Shown: positions 10,700 through 22,287 of the stretch, one piece after another
How the letters are laid out: each line of letters opens with the position of its first letter
Numbering within the stretch: position 1 is the stretch's first letter
Origin: Conchocele bisecta
Lineage: Eukaryota; Mollusca; Bivalvia; Lucinida; Thyasiridae
Assembly (NCBI GenBank): GCA_029237695.1
Contig: CM055266.1
Span: forward strand, 123,804,569-123,868,568
Direction of reading: 5' to 3'
Length of the DNA stretch: 64,000 nucleotides
Notes under the pieces: model-generated
Seen by the model: the letters and a program-made list of their open reading frames with translations, nothing else
Database searches by the model: none
What the model was told of the DNA's origin: nothing
Program-made: the position numbers and the translations under genes

Positions 10700-11395
10700 A
10701 TATTTAAGGATGAACCAGCAAAGCAATGACAGCGCAAACAGCGAAGAAATATCTCAGGATACGAGAAAGCTTTGATCAGAGCTAAGCACAACGCGGAATC
10801 GTAGCTAGTTATCTCCCTTCGCAAATATATTTATAGATATTCGACCCTATACTGTATTTCAGCATTTATTTCTTACTGGATAGCACAAACAAATGAGTAG
10901 ACCCAGATAAAACTGCACATTTGTGCAGTCTGCTGTGAGTCTACACTGATTGCAATAACATTAATATGTGTCAAAATATGAATCTGGCAAATAATTCAGT
11001 CACCGATCAGAATGGATCAACACTAATCGAAATGTCGAATTGAATTTCGCCTTTTCATAACGAAGCATGCTACATTCACCATTATTAAAAGCAATAAGGC
11101 CATAAACTACACACTTTGGACCGGATTTATATAAATAAATTCAACGGGAGATAACTAGCTATGATCCCTCATTGGCCGCCCAATGGCAACAGGTTTGTTC
11201 TATCGTTTCCACGACTGTCTTTCCGTCTCTTACGTTCACATTTTCAGACGTCGGCCCACGGTTTATCCACAAAACCGAGCTTTGGTCACGAATGCCATTA
11301 CTGTAAAATAACTACAAAATAACTACAACTTTCATCTTTATTTCACAAACACCCACGCTGGGTAACTGCATGTTTTCCGCTTTATACGCAATAGT
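10700..11395. other. Anonymous sequence
   Basis: A repeated phrase GGGAGATAACTAGCTA/TAGCTAGTTATCTCCC at about 10804-10818 and 11147-11162 is inverted. It may mark the edges of a further palindromic element of about 360 bp. No gene. Confidence 0.35.
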
Positions 11396-11399
11396 TTGC

Positions 11400-11909
11400 T
11401 CTATAAAGTGGAACCTCTATAAACCGAACACCCTGGAAGGTCCCAGGGTGTCCGGTTTAGAGATGTTTCACTGTAAATTCGATGTAAGAGCACTGAAACA
11501 CATGCCTGTGTGCATTGCAATCATGAACACTGATCAACATCAGCGTTATTTGACACACGTTAAATAGGTCACACGTTAATACATCGATGTCGCAAGGTTG
11601 CTCGGTTTAGCGAGGTTGCACTGTAATTTGGGTCTCCAGCAGAGAGAAGATCCACGGTAATTCAGGTATGTGAGCGTGCCAAGACATAGCTAGGTTAATT
11701 TCTAACATGAAGACTAATTAGCAGTCTATATAAATTACAGTGAAACCACAGTTGACTGAAAACATCTCATGACAGAATCGTCTCTAAATATAAGTATATA
11801 CTTATATTAGAAATTACGTCATCATGTTATGTTTTCTAGCATCTGTGTGTGAAACCGAACACACAAAGTTATGTTTCAAGATGTCCGGTTTAGAGAGGTT
11901 ATACTGTAT
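11400..11909. mobile_element. Family C MITEs (two copies)
   Basis: A compact copy at 11400-11476 has AGTGGAACCTCTATAAACCG and TCCGGTTTAGAGATG. A longer, decayed copy at 11738-11909 begins TACAGTGAAACCACAG and ends GTCCGGTTTAGAGAGGTTAT. A further end fragment is at 11595-11625. Confidence 0.5.
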
Positions 11910-12139
11910 CACTACACTGCAGTCAACAGTATATAGTTTCGGAATAACGTGATTTTGTACATGATAATTTTTCCTCAACTTTTGACATAATTTACCGAAA
12001 ATATCTCAGTTTCTGTAAATATGAAGTCATGAAATATCGCGCATCTTCTTAGCAACAAAATCACTTTCCTTGTCACTTGCCTTGCCACAGTTATGTTATT
12101 CGTTTTTTCATATGCAACATATAAAGTGTCACTTCCAAA

Positions 12140-12290
12140 CATTCATGAACAACTTCTGCACGCATGACGGGTGTTTCCTTGATGGAATGGCGACCAGTGC
12201 AGATCCTGATCAGACTGTGCGGATGCACAGGCTGATCTGGATCTACACTGATCGTGCAACGGCATATGCCCCGTTTCTCCAGTCACGGTC
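12140..12290. mobile_element. Family D MITE, partial
   Basis: Carries GACGGGTGTTTCCTTGATGG, CGACCAGTGCAGATCCTGAT and GCCCCGTTTCTCCAGTCACG. Confidence 0.55.
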
Positions 12291-12504
12291 ACATTCGAAG
12301 TTGACGATATTGGAATTTTCCTGGAATTAAATCTGGATTTGAATTAATTTCTACTACACTTTTTATCACAAATCGTCGAATAATTCGCCGCCATATTATC
12401 AGAGGACGGTGGCAGTGAAATGGATTAGATCGAGTCGTAAATAATAGGATAACACAATCAGGCGATCCATTAATAATAATGAGTGGATGGCATTGTATTT
12501 GACT

Positions 12505-12735
12505 GTCACAGGAGAAATGGGGCTTATGGTTTTTTGCGACCTGTGTATATCCAGATCAGCCTGTGCATCCGCACAGTCTGATCAGGATCTGCACTGTTCG
12601 CTATCACATCAATGAAACGTGCTTCTAGCAATTGTACATATCTGCTAACAGGCTACGGGAGTGTGATATTCGATCACGAGCTACACTGGTCGTAAATCCC
12701 ATAAGCTCCATTTCTCCAGTCGCAACCACATATGA
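12505..12735. mobile_element. Family D MITE, near full length
   Basis: It starts TTGACTGTCACAGGAGAAAT and ends AGCTCCATTTCTCCAGTCGC. The interior matches the family through the CGATCACGAGCTACACTGGT segment. Confidence 0.6.
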
Positions 12736-12883
12736 TGGAGTACTGCTATTAACGGGCATGCAATTCGAATGCGATATCCACTTATATCATGGCGGTGATG
12801 TATTGCACAATGCTAGGACGCAAACACGCCACTTCCAAATAATGATGAACTTAGAGGAAAAATCCTCCCTAACATTGACACGT

Positions 12884-13030
12884 ATACACAACCGCCTGTG
12901 TTAATAGTGCCTAGATCATCAACGTTTATGAACACCTATTGGCAATGCCAACTCGCAATCAAGCAACTTGATTGTCTGAGGCTGAGCTGTAGCACAGCTC
13001 AGGCTCACTACAGCTCAGCTCATGCTCAGA
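12884..13030. mobile_element. Family I MITE, partial
   Basis: Left end TACACAACCGCCTGTG, then CTATTGGCAATGCC, and the hairpin GAGCTGTAGCACAGCTC. The right half is replaced by unrelated sequence. Confidence 0.5.
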
Positions 13031-13092
13031 GATGTCACGTGACATGACGTAGTGACGTCATCGTACGTCGAATAAACAAAACCACCATAATT

Positions 13093-13218
13093 ATAGGTTA
13101 TTGGATTTGTACGGAAATATATTTCGGCGTACGAGTTCGTTCGGCTGGACAGACGAGCGAAGCGAGTCAGTCCGCCGAACGAACGAGTACGCCGAAATAT
13201 ATTTCCGTACAAATCCAA
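13093..13218. repeat. Long stem-loop (about 55-bp arms), AATAGGTTATTGG edge
   Basis: The arms begin TAGGTTATTGGATTTGTACG and run through GAAATATATTTCGGCGTACG, with near-perfect complement at the right. The loop contains GAGCGAAGCGAGTCAG. The edge resembles that of the G hairpins (TAGGTTAGTG) and of the stem inside the P element (CAGGCTAGTG). Confidence 0.65.
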
Positions 13219-14705
13219 TAACCTATTTACTATATACCCGTTCAACAAAACATGCATCCTAATTATTAAATAAACCGATAGTGTGATGAAATGCGACTCT
13301 CTATTATTTTTGTTGAACAATCCGAGCGCCTGTGATGGCTTCAGTTTATGCAAATTGTAGCGTGTAGGAATACTAACTTGACAACGTCATTTCGCGCACC
13401 TGAATCGATACAATACACGAAAACCAAGATGACTGACATCACTACAGACGCAACAAAACCGGGGAAAAGCCGTTACATTTGGATAAAAAGCCATACTTAA
13501 AGTTTAAGTTAAACACGTAAATTTATTTAACACATGATTTATTTGCCGACAATGTCAATGATTATTGTTAATCCGTCAAATCGTCCCGAAAAACTATGAA
13601 GCACGACTCAGTTACTTACGAGGCCACATCGCCTTCATCGCATCAATCTAATTTAGGAGTTAATTTTTTTGATTTTTGTCGGCAACAAGTGTATTTGGCA
13701 TGTAACGTTATCGTATTACTACATCGGCATCTAGGCTAGGTCATAAGGTGGCTATTTATCATACAGGACTTTCATACAGGCTATATTTCATAACAGACAT
13801 CTTTTGGTGCTGATGTCAGTTTTATGGACCTTGGATTTGGGACATTTCCTTATTCGCGATCAGCTGTTGTCAGCTTAACGACACAGCGTACAATACGGCA
13901 ATTTATTGGTGGGTAGCAACAATGCAAAGTCAATGGGGGCAAATGTGAAGGTATATAATAAAAGGATGGTATTCAACGATAGGGTAAAACAAAATTGCAA
14001 TATCGGATGCGATTTCAGGCCCTTACCGCGCCCTCCTGTTTAATGTTATTTCTGATGAAATTGCATGTGGATGATTAACAATCACTCCAGCATGTATTGA
14101 AGTGTTCAAATGCCGGAATTCCTCCGGGTTTCGCATATTGTACCTGTTTTCAAGAGGGCCAATACATACATGTTTAAATACGTTGAGTATTGTAAAGCAC
14201 TGGGGGTTTACATGTAAAAGTAGTTTGTTATGAAAAACAAATCCGGATGTTTTAAGGCCGTAAGCACATTTTGCTTGTCAATCATTTTCCATTACTGTTT
14301 CGGAAATATGTTGGGGGTTAGTTTTAGGGCAGTATGCACATTTTTGGGGTGCTTTTTAACACAAGTTAGCATAGTAGCATGTAGTAAAACCATAAACCTG
14401 TTGGTCACGTGATGTAAACACAGCTTCAGTGACAAAATAATGTAAACAAATATTGGTCGATTTGAGGAGGTTGATTCTTTATTCATAATGAGTAAGTGAA
14501 CCTATTGTTACCTTCATGCAGATCCAGTGCAGACAGGTTGCAGGTCATGTAAAAGTATGTTACAGAACATCCACACGAATAGTGAAAGTACGAGAGTGTG
14601 GCCATATTTGGAGTTACATGAAAATGGTAACCATTATGCTACATGTATATGTCCACCACACACGGTGTCGCTGTTATTGGTGAGACCTGCATGTATTTGT
14701 TATTG
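13219..14705. other. Anonymous sequence
   Basis: No supported gene, RNA or repeat array. A phrase near 14520-14560 (GCAGATCCAGTGCAGACAGG) recurs at about 20238, hinting at a low-copy repeat shared by the two places. Confidence 0.4.
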
Positions 14706-14803
14706 TTATTGTTCACATATTGGATTTTTAAGGAATTAAATGCGAGGGACCGCCAGCGACCACAGCATTTAGTTCCTGAAAAAACCAATATGTGAACAAT
14801 AAC
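14706..14803. repeat. Stem-loop with about 38-bp arms
   Basis: GTTATTGTTCACATATTGG at the left pairs with CCAATATGTGAACAATAAC at the right. The loop holds GAGGGACCGCCAGCGACCA. Confidence 0.7.
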
Positions 14804-15059
14804 ATACTTATAGTTCAGCCAAGTGTAGAATGCAATGATCCATCCAAGTATGGATGTTCCATTTCCTGTTGAACAGCTAGTCATTAAATCTGGTAATATG
14901 TAACTTATTTGGGTTAGTCGTTGCAATATGTGAAAGAAGTGGCGCACACTGCTGCCAAGTGATTGGCTTAGAAAGTAGGGCGAACTGTATATGGATGGAT
15001 GGATATAAACGCAGTGACAACTACAGCTACGGGGCGCCAAGTGGGACATGGCTCAATGT

Positions 15060-15245
15060 TGTCAACAAAATTCATTTTTGTGCCACAAAATTCAATTCTG
15101 TGTCACAAAATTCACTTTTGTGCCACATAATTCAATTCTGTGTCACAAATTATTCAATTCTGTGTCAAAAATTCAATTCTGTGCACATATTCAATTCTGT
15201 CAAATTCGTCAAAATATTCAATTCGTGTCACAAAATTCAACTGTG
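15060..15245. repeat. Subterminal ~20-bp array of P copy 1, left arm
   Basis: Eight or so variants of TGTGTCACAAAATTCAATTC. Such arrays can be transposase-binding sites; this is inference. The Ile/Gln/Phe/Cys-rich open frames here are translations of the array. Confidence 0.75.
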
Positions 15246-15490
15246 CATGTCAAGAAGGCAATTCTGCATCACGCATGTAAGAAGGACTACCATTGGTCAG
15301 AAACTGCACTGGAGAAATGGGTCACGGTCGCCCATCTACACATTCAATGTCAATTCAATTCAATTCTGTGCCACAAAATTCAATTCTGTCAATTCTGCAC
15401 ACGCATGTAAGAAGGACTACCATTGGTCAGAAACTGCACTGGAGAAATGGGTCACGGTCGCCGATCTACACATTCAATGTCGATGATTCA
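15246..15490. repeat. ~130-bp tandem duplication inside P copy 1
   Basis: The segment from GTAAGAAGGACTACCATTGG to CACGGTCGCCGATCTACACA occurs twice (about 15276 and 15405). P copy 2 has it once. Confidence 0.75.
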
Positions 15491-15959
15491 TTTCTCATTC
15501 TGCCGATGATTCATTTCTCATTCTGCCATTTTGCTTCAACTATCTCCAAATAGTCAAACGTTGACAAACCCATTCGTATTTAAACTCATTTGCGTTATAA
15601 TTGTACACATGATTCATGTACATGTAGATCTCCCGCGAGTACTGACGTCATTTATTGTGTACCGCAAGGTACATCTGCCCCAGTTAAATCAATAATACAC
15701 GCGCTGTGGCCTGTGTTCTGACTGCTGTCTGTGTTTATAAACAGAATGTGTGTATTGGGCCATTTGAGGAAACCAGTTGTAGTATTTGTGTAGATACCAT
15801 GGATACATGTACTAAGATGGTGTATACTGTAAATAATGTATGTAAACACGTAACTTCGCAACTAGTAGACACAGATCCAATACCATTTGTTTCACAAGGT
15901 TAGATCTACTGTTAGAATACGACGTCATCTAATGTCATTTTCGAGCATAAAACGTTACC

Positions 15960-16120
15960 TGATAAATAGAATACCAGGCTAGTGTATTTTAATATCAAGT
16001 TTATCAGGCTCGGCTCGGAAACGGTAGGAATTCCTCGGCAAGCCTCGGAATTCCTACGCGTTTCCTAGCCTTGCCTGATAAACTTGATATAAAAATACAC
16101 TAGCATGATATTCTCTATAT
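15960..16120. repeat. Stem-loop inside P (GATAAATAGAATACCAGGCT edge)
   Basis: Arms CTAGTGTATTTTAATATCAA and complement surround GGAATTCCTCGGCAAGCCTC. The same stem is at 39105-39265 in P copy 2, so it was in the ancestor of both. Confidence 0.7.
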
Positions 16121-16439
16121 ATGGGCATGCTCTCAGGTCTAGCTATGTCCCGGCTACTTTATGTTTGACCCTGTTTACATAATTGAGGGAAAATTCTGAA
16201 TATTTTTCCTATTTCTCTTTCAAAGTATATATGCTTATATGGTGTGACCATTCATTTGTAATCATAATATAACCAAAATAACTGTCCATAAAGAAGTATA
16301 ATATTGATATATTGGGTTATATTTTCGCATTGAAATATTTAAACCTGCAAGTGTACTCCACCATCTAGTAAAATGGACTAAGACCGATCTCAACCAATCA
16401 ACGTAGAGATGACATAGACTATCCTACGCAAACTAATTT

Positions 16440-16700
16440 TTGTGGACAAAAATGAATTCTGTCTCACAAAACTGAATTTTCTTCACAAAACTCAATTCTG
16501 TCTTACAAAATTGAATCCTTTATAACAAAAATGAATTTTGTATACGAAACGTATGCAGAATTGAATTTTGTGACTCAGAATTGAATTGTGACACAGAATG
16601 ACAGAATTGAATTTGTGAACAGAATTGACAGAATTGAATTTTGTGACACAGAATTGAATTTTGTGATTTTTAGTGTTACAAAACTCAATTTTGTACACAT
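16440..16700. repeat. Subterminal ~20-bp array of P copy 1, right arm
   Basis: Repeats of GAATTGAATTTTGTGACACA are in inverted orientation relative to the left arm. Confidence 0.75.
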
Positions 16701-16765
16701 AATTAACCTGTCCTGCATGGCGCCCCGTAACAGCTGTCGTATAACTGTTTGTTGCAATATCTTGT

Positions 16766-17184
16766 AGTATTACTTAGATATCAATGTTTGCCTAGAAATT
16801 GCCTGTATTTGCCTACAGCAATAACATACACAGTCCAGGCTGATACGGTGTGTTTTCCAGTCTGATACTGAAACTTCATGTCTGATGCTGCCATTTCTAG
16901 TTTAATACCATCGTTACTAGTCTGATACCGCCGTTTCCATCCAGCCCGATTCCATGTCTCGCGCGAGTATTAAACCAGTTCCTTTGGGCATGCGCATTGC
17001 GTATGTTTACTTTATCGGCTGCGTAAATTTTGACAGATGCCAGGAATTTAAATGTGTAGGCTCTGTATTTATTCATTCAATCATGGATAACGGTATAGCT
17101 TTTAATATAGGATTATCACTTGATATCAGCCTTCGACCTTCGGCCGATATCAAACAAGCCACGTATTAACCTCTAAGTAATACT
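16766..17184. mobile_element. Family R element
   Basis: A perfect 13-bp inverted repeat AGTATTACTTAGA / TCTAAGTAATACT bounds 419 bp. The interior has repeated CCAGTCTGATAC phrases and TTGATATCAGCCTTCGACCT. A larger relative with an extended hairpin (GGCCTAGGTATCGT) is at about 49385-49868. Confidence 0.55.
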
Positions 17185-17222
17185 GCTCTCATTCTATCTT
17201 ACATGTGTGTCGTATTTTACTG

Positions 17223-17470
17223 ATATGTGGCTGTGGCTGTGGCTGGAGAAATAGGGCTTATGGTTTTGCGACCAGTGTAGATCCAGATCAGCCTGTGCAT
17301 TCGCAGTCTGATCAGGATCTCCACTGGTCGTCCTTCAATCAAGGAAACCCCCGTGATGAATCTACCAAGCAATGCAGATCGTTACCAGGCTACAGGAGTG
17401 AGATATTTGATCAGGAGCTACACTGATCACAAATTACATAAGCCCCATTTCTGCAGTCACGACCACAAAT
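17223..17470. mobile_element. Family D MITE, full length
   Basis: From TGTGGCTGTGGCTGTGGC (a slipped triplet of the end) to TTCTGCAGTCACGACCACA. The interior contains GCGACCAGTGTAGATCCAG and GATCAGGAGCTACACTGATC. Confidence 0.65.
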
Positions 17471-17638
17471 GCGTGTTATGGGCGTGTTTTATGTGCATAT
17501 AATTGAAGGTACCATTGGAACTTTTTTTCTATTGACCCCTTCACATACCATCTATCAGACTTCATGGAGATTCTAAGTTGTACAACATCTACATGAAAAT
17601 ATATTGTCCATGTTTGAACAATTTGCGAGACGAAAATA

Positions 17639-17690
17639 AGTAAATATGTAAATATGTAAATATGTAGATATGTAGATATGCCCATAGTGA
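17639..17690 (+). repeat. (AAATATGT)n short tandem repeat
   Basis: Five units of AAATATGT/AGATATGT. Confidence 0.85.
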
Positions 17691-18835
17691 GGGACGGTAG
17701 TTTCCCAAAAGGCCACAAATTCGCACATCTGGCTAACTTTCCTAATGGCTTTCAATAATTTGGATGGAAGTAATCTGAATTTTCATCTTATCGTCCATAT
17801 TGGGCCAAATCCAAGATGGCCGCCAATCAAGTTATCCGCATATTTCAGCTTCATGTGTTGCTATTTTCATAAACATGGTGTCTTGTCCGTGAATTAAGGG
17901 CACTGGTTAAATTTATAACTGTTTTGAAACAATGTAGGTCAAGGTCGCACTTTCAAGGTCAAGGTCATGTTCAAGAAACCTGAACAAAATAAATCTTTAT
18001 TTATGTGTGTTTCTGGCTATTTATTCGTCTAATAACATGACACGAATACATACGATGTGAATCAAGTGAAACATTTGCGAAATATTCATTATAGACCACA
18101 GACTCATCTCCGAACACTCTAAATCGAGTGGCAATTCGAGATATTCGTACATGCTTATCGTCTTTAAAGCCCCTATACGGCTCAAGTTGCCGAATTTGGC
18201 CTCCTATTGGGTTTTCCCACACATAAATCCAACAGGTTTCTATTTACACACACTTTGAAACTGTTTGCATTCATTCTGGTACAAAAATAAGTTTGTAGTC
18301 GATGAAAATATCAATATTTGTTGATAAACAAACAGCAGGTGGTGTTTCAAAGCCCGATCGATTTTCCGATAGACGCTCGGGTCAACTCCTCAACTCCCCG
18401 ATTCGCGGCCGATGAATTCGATAGCCGGAGTTTATCGACTCGCTTCCGAGCCGAAGCCGTTGGGTTACGGAAATGAAATTGTCAATATTGACATTTTGCA
18501 CTGTGTGGTACACAAAACAAGTTTGTGTGTCTTCACATTGCGATTAAGATGTAAATCTCAAGACTTGAGATGTATCTATTAGGCAGTATATGTTAGTTTT
18601 GTGTACTAAATTAGTTGCCAAACATGTTTTTGTGTTTGAAAAAATCGGAAAATTGTAATACTGAGCCGTTCAGGGCCTTTAAAGAAAAGCATAACCCGTC
18701 TTACGAAGTAATTGTTTGGCATTTTATTGACGCTTGGCGGCCGGCGCAGCCAGACACATTGGAATTAAAAATGCATTCAAGGCATGTCTACTAATGAAAG
18801 TCTTGGATCGAACATGCATCATTAAGCATACGTAC
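17691..18835. other. Anonymous sequence
   Basis: No gene recognised. It holds the short phrases CAAGGTCAAGGTCATG (near 17960) and CGATAGACGCTCGGG (near 18370). The small minus-strand open frame at 18001-18222 has no domain I can name. Confidence 0.4.
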
Positions 18836-19390
18836 TAGGGCTGTGACTGGAGAAATGGGAATTATGAAATGTGTGGCCAGTATGGAGCCTGATATGTAGC
18901 CTATCTCACCAACATTCCAAAGTATACTTATCTAGCAAAGTATACTTTGAGGGAGAAAATTTTCAATTTAAGCATAAATTTATTATTTTTATTATACTGA
19001 ATTTATAACATTATCACAGCCATTTTGGCTGTGATAATGTAATAAATTCAATATAATAATTCTGCATACTTTTAATCATCAAATAATATGCAGTCGTTAG
19101 TTCTATATGAAATAATGCATTTCTGGGAAAAAACTTATTAATCCCTCAAAGTATACTTTGCTAGATAAGTATGCTTTGCAATGTTGATGAAATTGGCTAC
19201 TGATAGCACATGAATGTGACATAATACAGTACATGTACATATAGCTAGTTAGGAGCAGCATATTGTTCATTGATTGATTGGCGATCAGTGCAGACACAGA
19301 TCAGACCTCGCTGGGAGCGCAGTCTGATCTGATTCTACACTGATCGCAAATATCATAAACACAATTTCTCACGTCACAGCTACATACTGA
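18836..19390. mobile_element. Family D MITE interrupted by B
   Basis: The left piece GGCTGTGACTGGAGAAATGG stops at 18896. The right piece, with GCGATCAGTGCAGACACAG and TTCTCACGTCACAGC, ends near 19390. The B element lies between them. Confidence 0.5.
18897..19199. mobile_element. Family B MITE
   Basis: 303 bp, ends TAGCCTATCTCACCAACATT and complement, then GCAAAGTATACTTTG motifs. The core hairpin is TTATCACAGCCATTTTGGCT. Flanks ATG and CTG, an imperfect CWG pair. Confidence 0.7.
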
Positions 19391-19529
19391 TTAATGATTC
19401 GTCTGGCTTAATTATATCCTGATCTTTAGCCGACTTCACCAACATTTCTAAGTGCTTACTTATCGAACTACATTGCAAGTATAATTTGAGGGAGTAATTA
19501 TTTATTTGTATTGAAATGCATTATTTGAG

Positions 19530-20010
19530 TGAGTGAGTGAGTGAGTGAATAGGGTTTAACGTCCGCTTTTCTGACATAGAGGTACAAGCCTCAGGGAGTC
19601 TACACGCAGACGGGTCAACGGGGTCGTGTCCCGTATCCACCTGTCCGAGGGGGGTAAATCCCAACTTCAGAACTCAATATTTACAATCAAAATATATATT
19701 CAGTCCTGAAATTAGAACAACCTGATCTGGTGCCAGGCCCTCGCCACACCAGCATCATTTATCCCATCCCCTAAAAGTAATAGGATTAGCGCTAATCTTA
19801 CTTTTATATATGGGGCATAGCCCGACTCAACTCTCACATACAAGAAAGCCAAAAATGTACATGAGGGCCAAATCCGGTATAGTGGGTTCCGGAAAGAATG
19901 AACCCAATCGTTAAGCCAGTTTAGTCGCCTTTTACGACAAGCAATGGCTACTGCAGCACTATTCTCAGGATCAGTTGATCCCGCCCCGGTGCCTGCACGA
20001 GGCTGCATTA
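19530..20010 (-). mobile_element. SINE-like retroelement (family S) with (GAGT)n end
   Basis: A GAGT microsatellite (19532-19552) is followed by GGTTTAACGTCCGC, CCTGAAATTAGAACAACCTG and CTGGTGCCAGGCCC. Read on the minus strand this puts the simple repeat at the 3' end, as in many molluscan SINE-like repeats. A relative with a (GTTT)n end is at 22288-22698. The 98-codon minus-strand frame here is not protein-like. Confidence 0.5.
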
Positions 20011-20019
20011 TTTGAAAGT

Positions 20020-20590
20020 AGAAGAAACGCCTGCTTATATTATATTTGATGATTAAAGTTAAACAGCTTTATATATTTTATTTTTAATGTTATCACAACC
20101 TTTGTTTAGATTAGAAAATAATTAATTTCATTAAATGGAATTTTTAATGAATTTAAGTAAACACTATTGGGGGACATGACGAGGTTTAATATTTCTTTCT
20201 TAGGAGTATTAGTTAGTGAAACTTTTGTTTTATTCGTGCAGATCCAGAGCAGACAGGTTGCAGGACAGAGAGGTGAGTGAGGAGAGGCTGTATGACCCAC
20301 AGTATGTATACGTATAGTGAATGTACATGTATGATAGACAGGCCATATCTGGGGATTCGGTTAAGTTATATTGTAACACTATTTGGTGTTGTATAACCTT
20401 ATTGCAGCACCATATTTATCAATTTATTTAGTACTGACCAATCGCTCACTTTGTAATATTGGCCAGTCTAGGCGTTCGTGATTCTATTACCCATTTAATG
20501 GGCGAGACGGTGGAAATGGCCCGGAAATGCGACCCATTGACGAGAGATATGGTTAAGTAAATGGCCAGGAATCGCCCATACCTGTAGGCA
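20020..20590. other. Anonymous sequence
   Basis: No gene recognised. The phrase GCAGATCCAGAGCAGACAGG at about 20238 echoes one near 14520. Confidence 0.4.
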
Positions 20591-20647
20591 CTAACACGAA
20601 TTATCTGTCTGTAACGCAGGGCGTTACAGACAGAGAATTAGTGTTAC
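20591..20647. repeat. Stem-loop with CTGTCTGTAACGCAGGG
   Basis: CTAACACGAATTATCTGTC pairs with GACAGAGAATTAGTGTTAC through GTAACGC/GCGTTAC. Confidence 0.7.
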
Positions 20648-20774
20648 AGCGGACCCTTGCTGTTTTCATTACATAGTGGCGCGTGTCAGATACAGATACG
20701 TGTCGAAGGTCTGCCAAAGTGCAGTCGATCGCGCCGCAGATTTACATACATGAACATAAAGCGAGAGTACACAA

Positions 20775-20852
20775 GTGTAACCCGAATTCCCTGTCTGTAA
20801 CGCAGGGCGACTTACAAGTCGCCCTGCGTTACAGACAGAGAATTCGCGTTAA
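20775..20852. repeat. Second, longer copy of the same stem-loop
   Basis: Arms GAATTCCCTGTCTGTAACGC and complement extend through GCAGGGCGACTT. It is 130 bp from the first copy; together they may be the two ends of one element. Confidence 0.7.
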
Positions 20853-20907
20853 CTTAAGTGAACTCAAGTACATATAACTTCACTGGCGCTGCACTCCGCA
20901 CTGTTAT

Positions 20908-21312
20908 AGGAATGAATGGCCTTTTTGTGGAATGTATCGGGGTATAAACTTGGAAAAGTCGCGGGAATACTGGACGAAGCGATAAAAAATTACAATTTAC
21001 GAAAAAAAAGTAAAAAAAAAAAATTGTAATTTTTTAAGGCCTCGTCCAGTATTCCCGCGACTTTTCCAAGTTTATATCCCCGATAAATTCAACAAAAAGA
21101 CCATACATTCCCTATAATTTCAGCATTTGAAATAAATTCATCAAGAAAATGTGTTTATTTTCCGTTTTCTTAAGAATTATTTTAACTGCGCCTGACGGTT
21201 ACGGAAAGTAGTTCGGCATGGGAGTTTATTGGGATATAACTTTTGGACAGAGACTTGCTACGGGCCAATCAAATGTTAGGGAATTGTGTAAATATTTTTG
21301 TGCTGGAATTAT
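20908..21312. mobile_element. Family Q element, copy 1
   Basis: A hairpin (AAACTTGGAAAAGTCGCGGG against its complement, with GGAATACTGGACGA) is followed by an unpaired tail with GCATTTGAAATAAATTC and TTGCTACGGGCCAATC. The same order is seen at 26099-26420, so the hairpin and tail move or are copied together. Confidence 0.6.
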
Positions 21313-21599
21313 AGCTACAATAACATCGCCTCCGATATGTATGCGAGAGGTAAGGAGCGGGGTAGCAATTTTGTTTCTATCCGCGCTGGCGTAGATTGTT
21401 TCACGTCAAAATAGGCGCCGAGTTCCTGACGAATTCCTAGTCTACTACATGCAAAAGATACTGCATAAAAAACGTATCGCTAGTAACCGGCGCAATACAT
21501 TATCTGAGTGGTATCTCGTCAGGACACCGGTGCATTTTTCGACTTGAAACAAATTACGCCGGTGCGATGTGCAGCATCAGTGAAACTTATACCACGTGT

Positions 21600-21746
21600 T
21601 GTATATTACCGCCTGCACTAATCTTGTCGGAATTCTTCAATTTCATTGATTCAAAATACTTCAATATTGTGCTTGAAATCTGGCAGCTTGATTGACTGAG
21701 CCTGACCTGTGCTATAGCACAGGATCATACAATCAAATTGCTTTAA
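21600..21746. mobile_element. Family I MITE, partial
   Basis: ACCGCCTGCACTAATCTTG left end and CTTGATTGACTGAGCCTGA hairpin. Its right half is cut by the F element that starts at 21747. Confidence 0.55.
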
Positions 21747-22228
21747 AGGTACATGCCCATTCAGTAGATACAACATGTTCTTTATATCAGAGATATCATC
21801 TGAGACATTTTCTGGCAACATAAGCATTCATTCACCATTACCCCCACGTATTGATTATCATTATTATACAGTTTATATCTGACGTACATTTTCACACTGA
21901 TATCAGGGGCGATGACCGTGTTTCCTTAAATGTTAATGGATATTACTATTTATTTTGATGTGCAATCATCGTTCTTTCTAATATGTCGAAAATATTATTT
22001 TTCAGGTGACGCATTTGTATAAATAATTAAAAAATATCATGCCTCATTTGCATATATAAATAGCCTGATACCACCGCGAGCCACTATCAGTAAATGAACT
22101 ATTACTAAATGATTATATCTCTTTAGCGGACTCTCGTACTTTTTAGAACAGGTGGAATAGTGACACAATTATACACTTATTTAATTCATATAAATAATAG
22201 TTTGTGCCTACTGAGTGTGCATGCACCT
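21747..22228. mobile_element. Family F MITE, TTAA duplication
   Basis: 482 bp, ends AGGTACATGCCCATTCAGTA and GTGCATGCACCT. TTAA lies at 21743-21746 and 22229-22232. The orientation is opposite to the copy at 3500-3979. Confidence 0.75.
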
Positions 22229-22287
22229 TTAAGGAATTATCTCAGATATATTCACTTGACTTCAATAATAACTGCTTCATAAGATTG

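Larger units (their letters stand above)
15028..16729. mobile_element. Family P transposon, copy 1 (TACGGGGCGCCA ends, ACAGC duplication)
   Basis: 1702 bp. The ends are TACGGGGCGCCA and its exact complement TGGCGCCCCGTA. ACAGC flanks both sides (15023-15027 and 16730-16734), a 5-bp target duplication. Subterminal arms on both sides are made of inverted arrays of a ~20-bp unit (ACAAAATTCAATTCTGTGTC). The middle has a doubled ~130-bp segment and a long stem-loop. It matches 38531-39987 in reverse orientation over most of its length. No recognisable transposase, so it is non-autonomous. The superfamily is not assigned; the 5-bp duplication alone is not decisive. Confidence 0.8.

Noticed and set aside
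15048..15486. Two long overlapping plus-strand ORFs rich in Gln, Phe, Cys and Ser
   Set aside because: They translate the ~20-bp P array in different frames; both frames look equally repetitive.
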